From contig JAUTXB010000157.1 of the NCBI GenBank assembly GCA_030838245.1, positions 1-7,989 of the forward strand: 7,989 nucleotides of DNA, read 5' to 3'. The DNA comes from Acidimicrobiaceae bacterium (GTDB lineage Bacteria; Actinomycetota; Acidimicrobiia; Acidimicrobiales; RAAP-2). The notes beneath the pieces are model-generated. The model searched no databases, had not been told where the DNA came from, and worked only from the letters and a program-made list of their open reading frames with translations. A program made the translations under genes and the position numbers. The first letter of the stretch is position 1; each line of letters begins with the position of its first letter. Positions 1-5,975 of this stretch are shown here, piece after piece.

Positions 1-1
1 A

Positions 2-487
2 GATGAGGTCTTCCGCGAAGTCGCCGAGATCATGGACGACCGCCTCAGCGCACCCTTGGACAGCGTGGTCCTGGATCCGTATTCAGGTGCGCCCCCGGAG
101 CAACGGATACGGGAGGCGCTGACCCGCCACCTCGAGAGCTACCGTGCCGAGGCGCGGATCATGGGGGTGATCGAGCAGGTCTCCCGATATGACGACCAGG
201 TCAATGCCATGCGATTCGAACGCCATCAGCAACACACCAAGCGGATCGCCGATTCGATCACGCAGATGCAGCGCCACGGGCTGGTCGACAAGAACCTGAA
301 GCCGCAGATTGCCGCGGCGATCCTTGGGGGTATGACACAGCGATTCGCTGAGATGTGGCTGGTACAAGGCTATGTGCAGTGCAGCATGAAGGATGCCGTT
401 GAGCAACTCACCTGTATCTTTGTCGGCGCATTCGGGATCGGGGACACAACGGGTCGGCCGGCACGACCGGAGCGGGCCCGGCGCTGA
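2..487 (+). CDS. TetR/AcrR-family transcriptional regulator, C-terminal part (5' end outside window)
   Basis: The frame is already open at base 2, before the first ATG (position 32), so this is the 3' end of a longer gene; 161 residues are visible. The N-terminal helix-turn-helix of a TetR protein would lie upstream and is not seen. The visible part is all-helical with the rhythm of a TetR ligand-binding and dimerisation domain: a segment with PPEQRIREAL and RHLESYRAEAR, then arginine-rich helices (RYDDQVNAMRFERHQ), then a LGGMTQRFAEMW helix of the kind that often closes the ligand pocket. The last ten residues are arginine- and proline-rich and probably disordered. Such proteins repress transport or catabolic genes and release DNA on binding a small molecule. 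Its target is probably upstream of the window; it converges on the oxygenase gene and is unlikely to share its transcript. Assignment rests on overall helix pattern, so other all-helical regulators are possible. Confidence 0.7.
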   Translation, partial: DEVFREVAEIMDDRLSAPLDSVVLDPYSGAPPEQRIREALTRHLESYRAEARIMGVIEQVSRYDDQVNAMRFERHQQHTKRIADSITQMQRHGLVDKNLKPQIAAAILGGMTQRFAEMWLVQGYVQCSMKDAVEQLTCIFVGAFGIGDTTGRPARPERARR

Positions 488-506
488 ACGACCGAGCGGT
501 TGAGTC

Positions 507-659
507 GTGGCGTCCGCCAAGGAATACGGCCTCACTCCGTACCAGAGCAGCCGGTTGCGCCTACGGGCAGGCGATACTCCTGAAGGGGTCATCCCGGAGT
601 CGGCCCATTCGACACCGTCAGCTCCATCACCGATTCAAGCAGACGATTCCGAAAGTTGA
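507..659 (+). other. Short open frame in the gap after the TetR gene, doubtful
   Basis: The gap between the TetR gene and the oxygenase stop holds one open frame of 50 codons from a GTG at 507 to a TGA at 657-659. The first dozen codons mostly end in G or C, the later ones do not, and the product (AKEYGLTPYQSSRLRLRAG and on) is not recognised. There is no convincing ribosome binding site ahead of the GTG. It could be the decayed remnant of a gene or chance. It is recorded because nothing else explains this stretch except the hairpin at its end. Confidence 0.12.
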
Positions 660-671
660 CGGCTGCCGTCA
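657..671 (-). terminator. Hairpin at the oxygenase stop codon, between convergent genes
   Basis: On the minus strand the sequence TGACGGCAGCCGTCA forms a perfect 6-bp stem with a CAG loop. The first TGA of the stem is the stop codon of the oxygenase gene. It is followed on the minus strand by ACTTTC, only a short T run, and lies between two genes that face each other. A bidirectional terminator or transcript-end stabiliser is the likely role. The lack of a real U tract and the overlap with the stop codon keep confidence modest. Confidence 0.4.
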
Positions 672-1505
672 GGTCTTGTTGGCGACAGCGAACCCGACGT
701 CGCCGAACCCGGGCAGAATGGCTTCGATCGGGTCGCGCAGGTCGTCGATGTAGCCGAGGGCATAGGCACCACGGTCGTACCCCATCAGCCGGAGGAGCTC
801 GACCGGCAATGTCTCTGCCACCTCGCGTGGCGTGGCCAGGTACTGGTTCTCCTCCTGGCGAAGCCAGGCCAGGTTGTAAGTGATGTTGAGGCCGATGCGC
901 ACCTGGTCGGTCTGATTCGCCCCGCCGCCGTGGTTCACGCTGCCTGAGTAGAACAGCACCGAACCTCTCTCCATCTCGGCCGGCTCTGTATCGGCTTGGG
1001 TAAATGCTTGAGTGTCGTCGGCGGTGCTGCTACCGAGAGCTATCCGTGTGGCGCCGTTCGCCTCAGTGAACTCGGTGAGGGCCCAGATCGTGTTGCATTG
1101 GACTTCGTAGCCGGTTGGGAACGGGAAGAAGTCAAATGCCCACCGGTCCTTGTGGATGGCCTGGGCCGGCTGGCCGGGGCCGATGGCGATGGCCTGGGTC
1201 AGGTGCAGTTGGAAGTTCGTGGCGTGGGCCAGGACCTTGCTGGTCGTCCCCAGTGCCAGCGGGTGCATGACGAGCTGGCGTGCAGAGGGCGAACGGGCAA
1301 TGAGGGACCCGGTGCGGCGCGTCAGGAACCCGCTGAAATCATCTGGTCCGAGCGGTGTGGCCTCGAGATACGGTCCGAGCTCGGCTTGGATGCTGTCCAA
1401 CAGGTCGGAGGACACCACCCCGTCGACTACGACGGCACCTTCTTCCTTGACGATCTCGGCTACGACCGCGGAGCCAGTGTCGGCGGGAAGATGTTCGACG
1501 GGCAT
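669..1505 (-). CDS. Phytanoyl-CoA dioxygenase (PhyH) family Fe(II)/2-oxoglutarate oxygenase
   Basis: A probable cytosolic hydroxylase that uses Fe(II), O2 and 2-oxoglutarate. Numbering from the chosen ATG (278 aa), the facial-triad candidates are H118 and D120 in AIHKDRW and H192 in SVNHGGG. R203 in QVRIGLNI sits where this family binds the 2-oxoglutarate carboxylate. The length and the 72-residue spacing from D120 to H192 fit the family. The order is also typical: N-terminal helices, double-stranded beta-helix core, helical C-terminal tail. An in-frame GTG lies five codons upstream (1518-1520), but AGGTGG at 1512-1517, six bases before the ATG, makes ATG 1503-1505 the better start. The gene lies downstream of the MFS transporter on the same strand with a gap of about 94 bp, so co-transcription is plausible. 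The substrate cannot be inferred: family members act on fatty acyl-CoAs, ectoine, phosphonates, halogenation substrates and other small molecules. Confidence 0.88.
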   Translation of the reverse strand: MPVEHLPADTGSAVVAEIVKEEGAVVVDGVVSSDLLDSIQAELGPYLEATPLGPDDFSGFLTRRTGSLIARSPSARQLVMHPLALGTTSKVLAHATNFQLHLTQAIAIGPGQPAQAIHKDRWAFDFFPFPTGYEVQCNTIWALTEFTEANGATRIALGSSTADDTQAFTQADTEPAEMERGSVLFYSGSVNHGGGANQTDQVRIGLNITYNLAWLRQEENQYLATPREVAETLPVELLRLMGYDRGAYALGYIDDLRDPIEAILPGFGDVGFAVANKT

Positions 1506-1599
1506 AGCTCTCCACCTCACTTGTTGTCGTCTCTGACAGGAGGCTAATCCTCTGAGAGAAAGCCTTCACCTTGGACGTCAAGGGGGCCACGCTCCATGG

Positions 1600-3063
1600 T
1601 CACCCAGAGCCCCTGGTCGATGCCGACGACGGGATCGCCTCGAACCTCGACGCTATTCCGGACCCGGTTGAGCTGGGCCGGACAAGCGAGCGGCCAATCC
1701 TCTCAGTGGGCCTTGATGGTGGGCCCCCACTTGGGTTCAAAGGGGGAGAGCTTGGCGACTGCGTGACGTGAGCATGTCGGATAACGGCGCGAACTGAAAG
1801 GGTGACCGCAACCGCCACCAACACGACGAACACGAGCATCACATCGCGAGCTGGCGCATAGGTGGTGGCGATCCCGAGTCCGATCACTGGTACAGACAGC
1901 CCGATGTAGGCACCGAGGAAGAACCCGGCTAGGACCTCCGCCCGGGACTCAGTCGGAGCGGTGCTTCCGGCAGCCACAAGTGCGCCTCGAAATACCAGGC
2001 CACCGCCGGCTCCGGTCACGATGCCTCCGACGACGAATACCACCAGATTGGCCACCCACATCCCCGTCGCGAACAAGACCAGTCCGAGCAGCAGAACTGG
2101 CAGGCTCCATCGAAGGAGCCGCACGTTGCCCAGCTTTGCCAGGGCGATCTGAGCAAGCGCCCCTGCGGCAAAGGCCGAAAAGGCAACCACTCCGGCGGTC
2201 GCGTGCGAGTTCACGTGCAAAGTTCCGGCCAGAAAGCTCGGAACCAGCGAGTTGAAGACGCCGTAGACGGCGAAGGCAGCGATGGCCGCCGATGTTGCCG
2301 CGTAGAAATGACCCCGGGCATGCTTCGGGACCGCCACCCGCTGGGGATGCCAGGCTGGCCGCGGGTCGGGTGGGGTGGTGGTCTCCGGGGCCACGGCCAC
2401 AAACAGGGCCAACACGGCCAACATCCCGCCGACGACGATGTAAGGAAGTCGTAGTGGTGCTGGCGCAAACTGGGCAAGCAGTCCAGCCACCAGGGGGCCG
2501 ACGCCGATGCCTCCCAGGTTTGCGGCGGTGGCAACGACTTGTGGCCGCTTCCCCGTTGCGTCGGGGCGGGCACCCAAGTGGAGCTCGGCCAAGTATGCAG
2601 TGGCCGTGGCCGTGGTCAGCCCCACCGAGATACCGGAAACGATGCGAGCCACGATGAGTCCGGCGAGACTCGGGAAGAAGATGAACAGCACCGCGCTCGC
2701 TACGTTCACGAGAAGGGCCACGACCAGTACCCGTCGACGACCTACCCAATCGGAGATGTGCCCGGCGAGGAACAAACTACCGATCACGCCGACGGCATAG
2801 ACGGCGTAGACGATCGTGACCATGATGCCGGAAAAGTGATCACGTTGCTGATAGAGGACGTAGAGGGGGGTCGGCACCGCCGAGAACGCCATGTTCAAGA
2901 GGAAGGCGGCGCCCACCACCCAGAACGCCACACCATGAGGGGTGGACCACATGCGCTTGGCCGGGCGGCCGGCCTCGACCAGCGGATCGTGGTCGCCCCA
3001 CGTCCTGACCCCGGCACTCCCACTAACGGCCAGCCTCTGTCCCTGTTGCTCAACGGTGCTCAT
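1600..3063 (-). CDS. Major facilitator superfamily (MFS) transporter
   Basis: A polytopic inner-membrane carrier of 487 residues with about twelve hydrophobic segments, the first near residues 45-62 and the last near 406-426. The loop after segment 2 carries the MFS motif A, GHISDWVGRRR (101-111), and the long polar stretch near residues 225-250 is the usual central loop. Drug and metabolite exporters and some sugar or aromatic-acid importers share this layout, so direction and substrate are open. The frame is open up to 3213, but that extension is antisense to the lysR start. ATG 3061-3063 has AGGGGA at 3069-3074, five bases away, and is the real start. The tail after about residue 430 is odd: some 55 Ser/Pro/Arg-rich residues with poor codon bias, whereas an adjacent frame has strong codon bias and stops at 1703-1705. 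A frameshift near the end is likely. The oxygenase gene follows on the same strand. Confidence 0.9.
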   Translation of the reverse strand: MSTVEQQGQRLAVSGSAGVRTWGDHDPLVEAGRPAKRMWSTPHGVAFWVVGAAFLLNMAFSAVPTPLYVLYQQRDHFSGIMVTIVYAVYAVGVIGSLFLAGHISDWVGRRRVLVVALLVNVASAVLFIFFPSLAGLIVARIVSGISVGLTTATATAYLAELHLGARPDATGKRPQVVATAANLGGIGVGPLVAGLLAQFAPAPLRLPYIVVGGMLAVLALFVAVAPETTTPPDPRPAWHPQRVAVPKHARGHFYAATSAAIAAFAVYGVFNSLVPSFLAGTLHVNSHATAGVVAFSAFAAGALAQIALAKLGNVRLLRWSLPVLLLGLVLFATGMWVANLVVFVVGGIVTGAGGGLVFRGALVAAGSTAPTESRAEVLAGFFLGAYIGLSVPVIGLGIATTYAPARDVMLVFVVLVAVAVTLSVRAVIRHAHVTQSPSSPPLNPSGGPPSRPTERIGRSLVRPSSTGSGIASRFEAIPSSASTRGSG

Positions 3064-3084
3064 GTCGGTCCCCTTTCGCCTATC

Positions 3085-3106
3085 AATAGCTTGAGGGCTG
3101 GCTATT
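3085..3106. repeat. Inverted repeat AATAGC-N10-GCTATT in the MFS leader
   Basis: Two perfect 6-bp arms separated by ten bases lie just upstream of the MFS ribosome binding site. They may be an operator half-site pair for the neighbouring LysR protein or a leader hairpin in the MFS transcript. Arms this short can arise by chance in a gap of this size, so the call depends on position rather than on statistical strength. Confidence 0.3.
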
Positions 3107-3133
3107 ATCTTGTCCAACGAATTATTTGCATCA

Positions 3134-3143
3134 CCGATATCGG
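3134..3143. promoter_or_regulatory. 10-bp perfect palindrome CCGATATCGG before lysR
   Basis: A perfect palindrome ends three bases before the lysR Shine-Dalgarno sequence. A protein bound here would block lysR transcription or early elongation, which suits negative autoregulation. It lacks the T-N11-A spacing of a standard LysR box, so another regulator or chance are both possible. Confidence 0.25.
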
Positions 3144-3157
3144 ACTGAGGAATAACA

Positions 3158-4048
3158 GTGGAATTGCGCCACCTGGAACATTTCGTCGCTGTGGCCGAGG
3201 AACGCAGCTTCACCAGGGCTGCCTCCCGTGTGCATCTCGTTCAGTCGGCGCTGTCGGTCTCGGTGCAGTCACTCGAGAGGGAATTGGACGCCCGCCTCTT
3301 CGATCGGACCACTCATCAGGTCGCCCTCACTGATGCCGGCCAGGCGCTGTTGCCTGAGGCTCGACGCACTCTGGAGGCCGCCGCCGCCGCCCGCTCAGCT
3401 GTGGTCGACGCCAATGAGGGAATGCGCGGCACCCTCCGGCTCGGATTGATGCAGTCCCTCACCCTGGTGGACGTGGCCGGGCTGATAGCTCGCTTCCACC
3501 GAGAGCGGCCATTAGTGGCAATTCGGCCCCGTCCGGCTACTGGAGGGTCGGCATCGCTGGCCGAGGAGGTAGGCCGAGGGACCCTTGATGCCGCCTTCAT
3601 CGCGACCAATGGTCCGCCCGTTCGGAATGTCTTCGTCAAGGCGTTAGCAGCCGAACCGCTAATTCTCGTGTGCCCGACTGATCACCACTTGGCCCATCGA
3701 AAGGTCGTCACTCCCGAGGTCATCCGAGACGAGACCTTCGTGGAGTTCGCTCCAGGCTGGGGGATTCGCACCGCCGCCGATCAACTCTTTGCTGGTGCAA
3801 GGATTGAGCGGTCAATCTCGGTGGAGGTCCCAGACGTCTCGACGTTCTTGGCACTGGCTAAAGCCGGCCTGGGTGTGGGTTTTCTCACCGGTTCGATTCT
3901 TGGCTCCACCGACGGGCTTGTCGGCATCAAGGTTCGTCCAGCCGCATCGTTCGAAATCGGTCTTGCTGTTCCCAGCGCGGGCCCGTTGTCGCCAGTGACA
4001 CAGGCTTTCGTCGATCTGGTGCGTGCCGGCGAGCCGGTGGAGATGTGA
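3158..4048 (+). CDS. LysR-family transcriptional regulator
   Basis: The 296-residue length is normal for the family. Residues 1-60 are the winged helix-turn-helix: MELRHLEHFVAVAEERSFTRA, then AASRVHLVQSALSVSVQSLE, then ELDARLFDRT, the well-known LysR signature. A linker helix (about 60-88) leads into the substrate-binding domain. Its first lobe starts at GTLRLGLM (91-98), and the second lobe begins around residue 165 (AAEPLILVCP) and includes the GLGVGFLTGSIL segment (237-248). The GTG at 3158 is preceded by GAGG with a seven-base spacer and gives the canonical MELRHLEHF beginning. The protein acts as a tetramer on DNA and responds to a small molecule. By its divergent position it most likely controls the MFS and PhyH genes. 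No key region is missing; the effector is unknown. Confidence 0.95.
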   Translation: MELRHLEHFVAVAEERSFTRAASRVHLVQSALSVSVQSLERELDARLFDRTTHQVALTDAGQALLPEARRTLEAAAAARSAVVDANEGMRGTLRLGLMQSLTLVDVAGLIARFHRERPLVAIRPRPATGGSASLAEEVGRGTLDAAFIATNGPPVRNVFVKALAAEPLILVCPTDHHLAHRKVVTPEVIRDETFVEFAPGWGIRTAADQLFAGARIERSISVEVPDVSTFLALAKAGLGVGFLTGSILGSTDGLVGIKVRPAASFEIGLAVPSAGPLSPVTQAFVDLVRAGEPVEM

Positions 4049-4068
4049 CGGTCTCACTCGATGGCTCG
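4030..4068 (+). terminator. Weak nested stem-loop across the lysR stop
   Basis: Arms CGAGCC (4030-4035) and GGCTCG (4063-4068) enclose a second pair GAGA (4040-4043) and TCTC (4052-4055), with the lysR TGA inside. There is no T tract after it. It may help end the lysR transcript, but the structure is loose and could be chance. Confidence 0.2.
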
Positions 4069-4271
4069 GTGCCGATGACGGCTTGCGTGGGCACCCAGGT
4101 GGCGATCTAACCAGCTACACCGACACCAACGCGAGGACATTCGCGACACGGGGGTGAGGCACATTCACAGGATGCACTTGGACTCTTCTCGGCCGGCTGC
4201 CAGGTATGTGGCGCACTCTGAAGCTAGGAGAGATCAGATGGAGGGCTGACCACCACCGATGAGGAGGAGAC
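4049..4271. other. Non-coding gap after lysR
   Basis: No frame in these 223 bases looks coding. It ends in a purine-rich ribosome binding site for the next ORF. A TTGGAC at 4178-4183 could be a -35 element, but the nearest -10-like sequence is about 20 bases further, so no promoter is called. I see no other structure here. Confidence 0.4.
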
Positions 4272-4847
4272 ATGGACGAGGTACCGGAGGCAGCTGATCG
4301 GCCGACGCAAATCGTGAGACGAGCGTCGTCGCGAAACGAAGACCCCACACTCGTCGCATCGGTTTCCCATCGCTTACCCGACGCGCCTTCTACTACCCAG
4401 ATAGTGCCTAGGTATGAACCTGAGCCCTATCGGCAGGCGGCACGACCCTCGGATGGGAGCGGACCTCCTGGGCGGTACGGAACGGATCCGGCCACTGTTG
4501 GCCCGTTCGACGGGCAGGCCATCGAAGGGGAGACGTTCCGTACCGTCTTTGGCAGCTTGCTTGGGGTTTACACCTGGGAGTGCGATCGGGTTCCATCCGT
4601 GGATGAAGTCCACGAGGCCATGGAGCACCGCGTTCAAGAAGACTGCGCGAAATTGAGCCGCCAACCCAAACACACGCGCCTGGCCGGATGGCATGGCGGC
4701 TGGACTACCGAAGGAGTAGGAATCTTCGCCGCCGACATCTGGGGCCTTCCCCGCCGGGGTCCCTCCCGCCACCTTGGACGAACGAGCTTGGTTGTTCACA
4801 CTCCGGAAGGACGGACGTTGAGCCAGTCACAAGGGATCGCGTGCTGA
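4272..4847 (+). CDS. Hypothetical protein, unrecognised
   Basis: A 191-residue ORF whose family I do not recognise. Its best support is translational: GAGGAGGAGA at 4261-4270 lies immediately before the ATG, one of the strongest Shine-Dalgarno sequences in the window. The first 75 residues are polar and rich in Pro, Arg and Ser and probably disordered; TQIV occurs twice (12-15, 42-45). Residues 83-135 look more folded, with a hydrophobic stretch FRTVFGSLLGVYTW (89-102) and an acidic helix SVDEVHEAMEHRVQEDCAKL (109-128). A Trp- and Gly-rich part follows (LAGWHGGW, 137-144). No signal peptide or membrane helix is seen. Third-position GC is only moderate, weaker than in the neighbours, and a minus-strand frame (4374-4799) competes. 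It could be a small lineage-specific gene, a foreign fragment, or a degraded gene. An internal inverted repeat is described separately. Confidence 0.42.
   Translation: MDEVPEAADRPTQIVRRASSRNEDPTLVASVSHRLPDAPSTTQIVPRYEPEPYRQAARPSDGSGPPGRYGTDPATVGPFDGQAIEGETFRTVFGSLLGVYTWECDRVPSVDEVHEAMEHRVQEDCAKLSRQPKHTRLAGWHGGWTTEGVGIFAADIWGLPRRGPSRHLGRTSLVVHTPEGRTLSQSQGIAC
4473..4545. repeat. Nested inverted repeat: 12-bp arms around an inner hairpin
   Basis: CGGTACGGAACG (4473-4484) and its exact reverse complement CGTTCCGTACCG (4534-4545) flank 49 bases. Inside lies a second perfect hairpin, GCCCGT-TCG-ACGGGC (4501-4515), and GGCC recurs at 4490-4493 and 4517-4520. In RNA or single-stranded DNA this gives a long stem capped by a smaller stem. 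It sits within the unrecognised ORF. A chance 12-bp match in so small a region is unlikely. It might be a recombination or protein-binding site, an RNA structure, or a remnant of a mobile repeat; there is no T tract to suggest a terminator. Confidence 0.6.
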
Positions 4848-4858
4848 GGATTGAGGTT

Positions 4859-4878
4859 TGAAGAGGGCGCTCACTTCA
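4859..4878. terminator. Imperfect 20-bp palindrome between convergent genes
   Basis: TGAAG-AGGGCGCTCA-CTTCA matches its own reverse complement at 16 of 20 positions. As RNA it can fold into a 5-bp stem extended by G-C and G-U pairs with a GCGC loop. It lies between two ORFs that face each other, so a bidirectional terminator is possible. The absence of a T run also allows an operator or chance. Confidence 0.25.
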
Positions 4879-4942
4879 GGCGAAAAGCTGCGGCCATGAT
4901 CGCTTCCTACCCAAACCGTCGAGTGGGAGCGTAGCAAGCGGA

Positions 4943-5821
4943 TCAGTCGCTCAGCGCCTTGAGTGCGCCTCTCGCCCGTACCACCCGGCCGTTGGCGGTG
5001 CGCATCTTGCGCTTCGTGGCGTTCAGCTTTTGCTCGGCATCGGACTGGGCGGCGGTCGCTCGATCTTCGACAGTCCGTAGATCCTGAATCTGGCGTTCGA
5101 GCTCATGGATATCCTGCCGGCTTTGCTTCTTCTGCTGGCGCGACTCATGTAATCGGCGACCCAGTTCGTCGGCCTCCCTCTCCAAACTATCGACAGCAGC
5201 TTCCGCCTCCCGAACCGCCAGCTCGGCCGCCTCGATGCCCTTCCGCTGCTTCTCCCCGGCACCACGACGGTCTGGCTCCCGGTCCTTTATGGTCACCCGC
5301 CGGTCCTCACGCTTGCTAGTCGGCGTTGCCACGGCGCCGCTCAGGTCCACTGGCCCGAGCCCGGAGTAGCTCATGCCGGTCGTCAGCCGACCGGTTTGAA
5401 TGGCCTTTCCGGCATCGGCATCAGCGAGCGCTGCCTCGAGCGTCGTCTCCAGTTCCCGCCAACTCGCCTCGCTGACCGACTGCCCGGCGCTCCTCGCTAG
5501 GTCCCTGGCGTCACTTACGAGCCCTCCGACCACCGTGCGCCGTTCTCTAGACAGTCGACGCAGGTCGGCGGCGGCGAGCGCGCTCTGGGCCTGGCGCATG
5601 TGCGAGCCAAGCTCGAGTAGCCGGACTATTCGGTCGGGATACTCGCGTGCGAGCAGGTTGACCAGCCAGGCTGCCGGTGTAGGCCGACGGAGCTTCTTGA
5701 TTGCGGAGGCGAGTTCTCGGTCACCGTCCCGCCTGGCTGCAGCCGCCCTAGCGTCGCGAGCAGCGGTGAACTCCTCGGGGCGCAAGCCATACAGCTCGTT
5801 GGCGATGGTGTCTGGATTCAC
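4943..5821 (-). CDS. Actinobacterial coiled-coil protein of unknown function
   Basis: A soluble, highly charged protein of 292 residues with no signal peptide or membrane segment. The N-terminal part contains ELYGLRPEEFTAARDARAAAAR, then ASAIKKLRRPTPAAW and LVNLLAR. I recognise this arrangement from uncharacterised actinobacterial proteins, but know no function for it. A helical middle (about 60-140) is followed by a Gly/Pro-containing linker (about 145-190). Then comes a long coiled coil (about 193-275) rich in Glu, Arg, Gln and Ala with heptad-like spacing, and a basic C-terminus (KRKMRTANGRVVRARGALK). Two GTG codons could start it, at 5827 and 5821. AAGGA at 5829-5833 stands seven bases before the second and only one before the first, so 5821 is preferred. 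Nothing nearby indicates its role; a structural or nucleic-acid-binding job is a guess. Confidence 0.82.
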   Translation of the reverse strand: MNPDTIANELYGLRPEEFTAARDARAAAARRDGDRELASAIKKLRRPTPAAWLVNLLAREYPDRIVRLLELGSHMRQAQSALAAADLRRLSRERRTVVGGLVSDARDLARSAGQSVSEASWRELETTLEAALADADAGKAIQTGRLTTGMSYSGLGPVDLSGAVATPTSKREDRRVTIKDREPDRRGAGEKQRKGIEAAELAVREAEAAVDSLEREADELGRRLHESRQQKKQSRQDIHELERQIQDLRTVEDRATAAQSDAEQKLNATKRKMRTANGRVVRARGALKALSD

Positions 5822-5975
5822 GACCACATCCTTCCAAGTTTGGCTGGACGTGGGTACAACACGCCCTCAGGGGTGTGGTTCTGCTCACTTGGCACTCAAG
5901 AAGCGCACGGTTCTGTGACTTTCTAGGGTGACGGCGCGCCCAGCTTGTAAGAGGTAATCCGTCGGCCGCACTCGT
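5822..5975. other. Gap between coiled-coil and binding-protein genes
   Basis: These 154 bases follow the stop of the binding-protein gene and precede the coiled-coil gene on the minus strand. They hold the ribosome binding site of the latter (5829-5833) and the 8-bp palindrome GGCGCGCC, but no hairpin with a T tract and no clear promoter. The gap size favours separate transcription of the two genes. Confidence 0.35.

Larger units (their letters stand above)
3064..3157. promoter_or_regulatory. Divergent lysR / MFS promoter region
   Basis: This 94-bp gap separates two divergent starts and must hold both promoters. It is clearly more AT-rich than its surroundings (AT-rich stretch about 3081-3140). 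On the minus strand the MFS gene has AGGGGA at 3069-3074; on the plus strand the LysR gene has GAGG at 3147-3150, seven bases before its GTG. GATAAT on the minus strand (3104-3109) resembles a -10 box for the MFS gene, but no good -35 element stands before it. LysR regulators normally bind such gaps, activating the divergent gene and repressing their own. I could not find a clean symmetrical T-N11-A LysR box. Confidence 0.6.

Noticed and set aside
83..592. 169-codon minus-strand open frame opposite the TetR gene
   Set aside because: Its product is rich in Arg, Pro and Leu with no family likeness, while the plus strand reads as a clear helical regulator domain.
1506..1520. GTG at 1520 as start of the oxygenase
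   Set aside because: It would add five residues, but the AGGTGG that overlaps them is ideally placed for the ATG at 1505, and only weak purines precede the GTG.
996..1547. Plus-strand open frames opposite the oxygenase gene
   Set aside because: The minus strand carries the complete H-x-D...H iron site and family features; the plus frames are antisense shadows.
3064..3213. Upstream extension of the MFS gene to position 3213
   Set aside because: The extra 50 residues are antisense to the lysR promoter and start, are not membrane-like, and the ATG at 3063 has a well-placed ribosome binding site.
2539..3333. 264-codon plus-strand open frame across the MFS and lysR starts
   Set aside because: It is opposite clear MFS transmembrane segments and overlaps the LysR helix-turn-helix in another frame; the composition is His/Arg/Gly rich, as in shadows.
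4473..4545. Integron attC-type recombination site
   Set aside because: The length and folded shape are similar, but the arms lack the GTTRRRY and RYYYAAC core boxes and no integrase or cassette array is present.
4374..4799. 141-codon minus-strand frame opposite the unrecognised ORF
   Set aside because: It starts at a GTG with no evident ribosome binding site and ends in an Arg-rich tail. The plus-strand ORF has the better start signal, although neither is certain.
4049..4942. Degraded insertion sequence in the gene-poor part
   Set aside because: No transposase motif, terminal inverted repeats at plausible ends, or target duplication could be found by eye.
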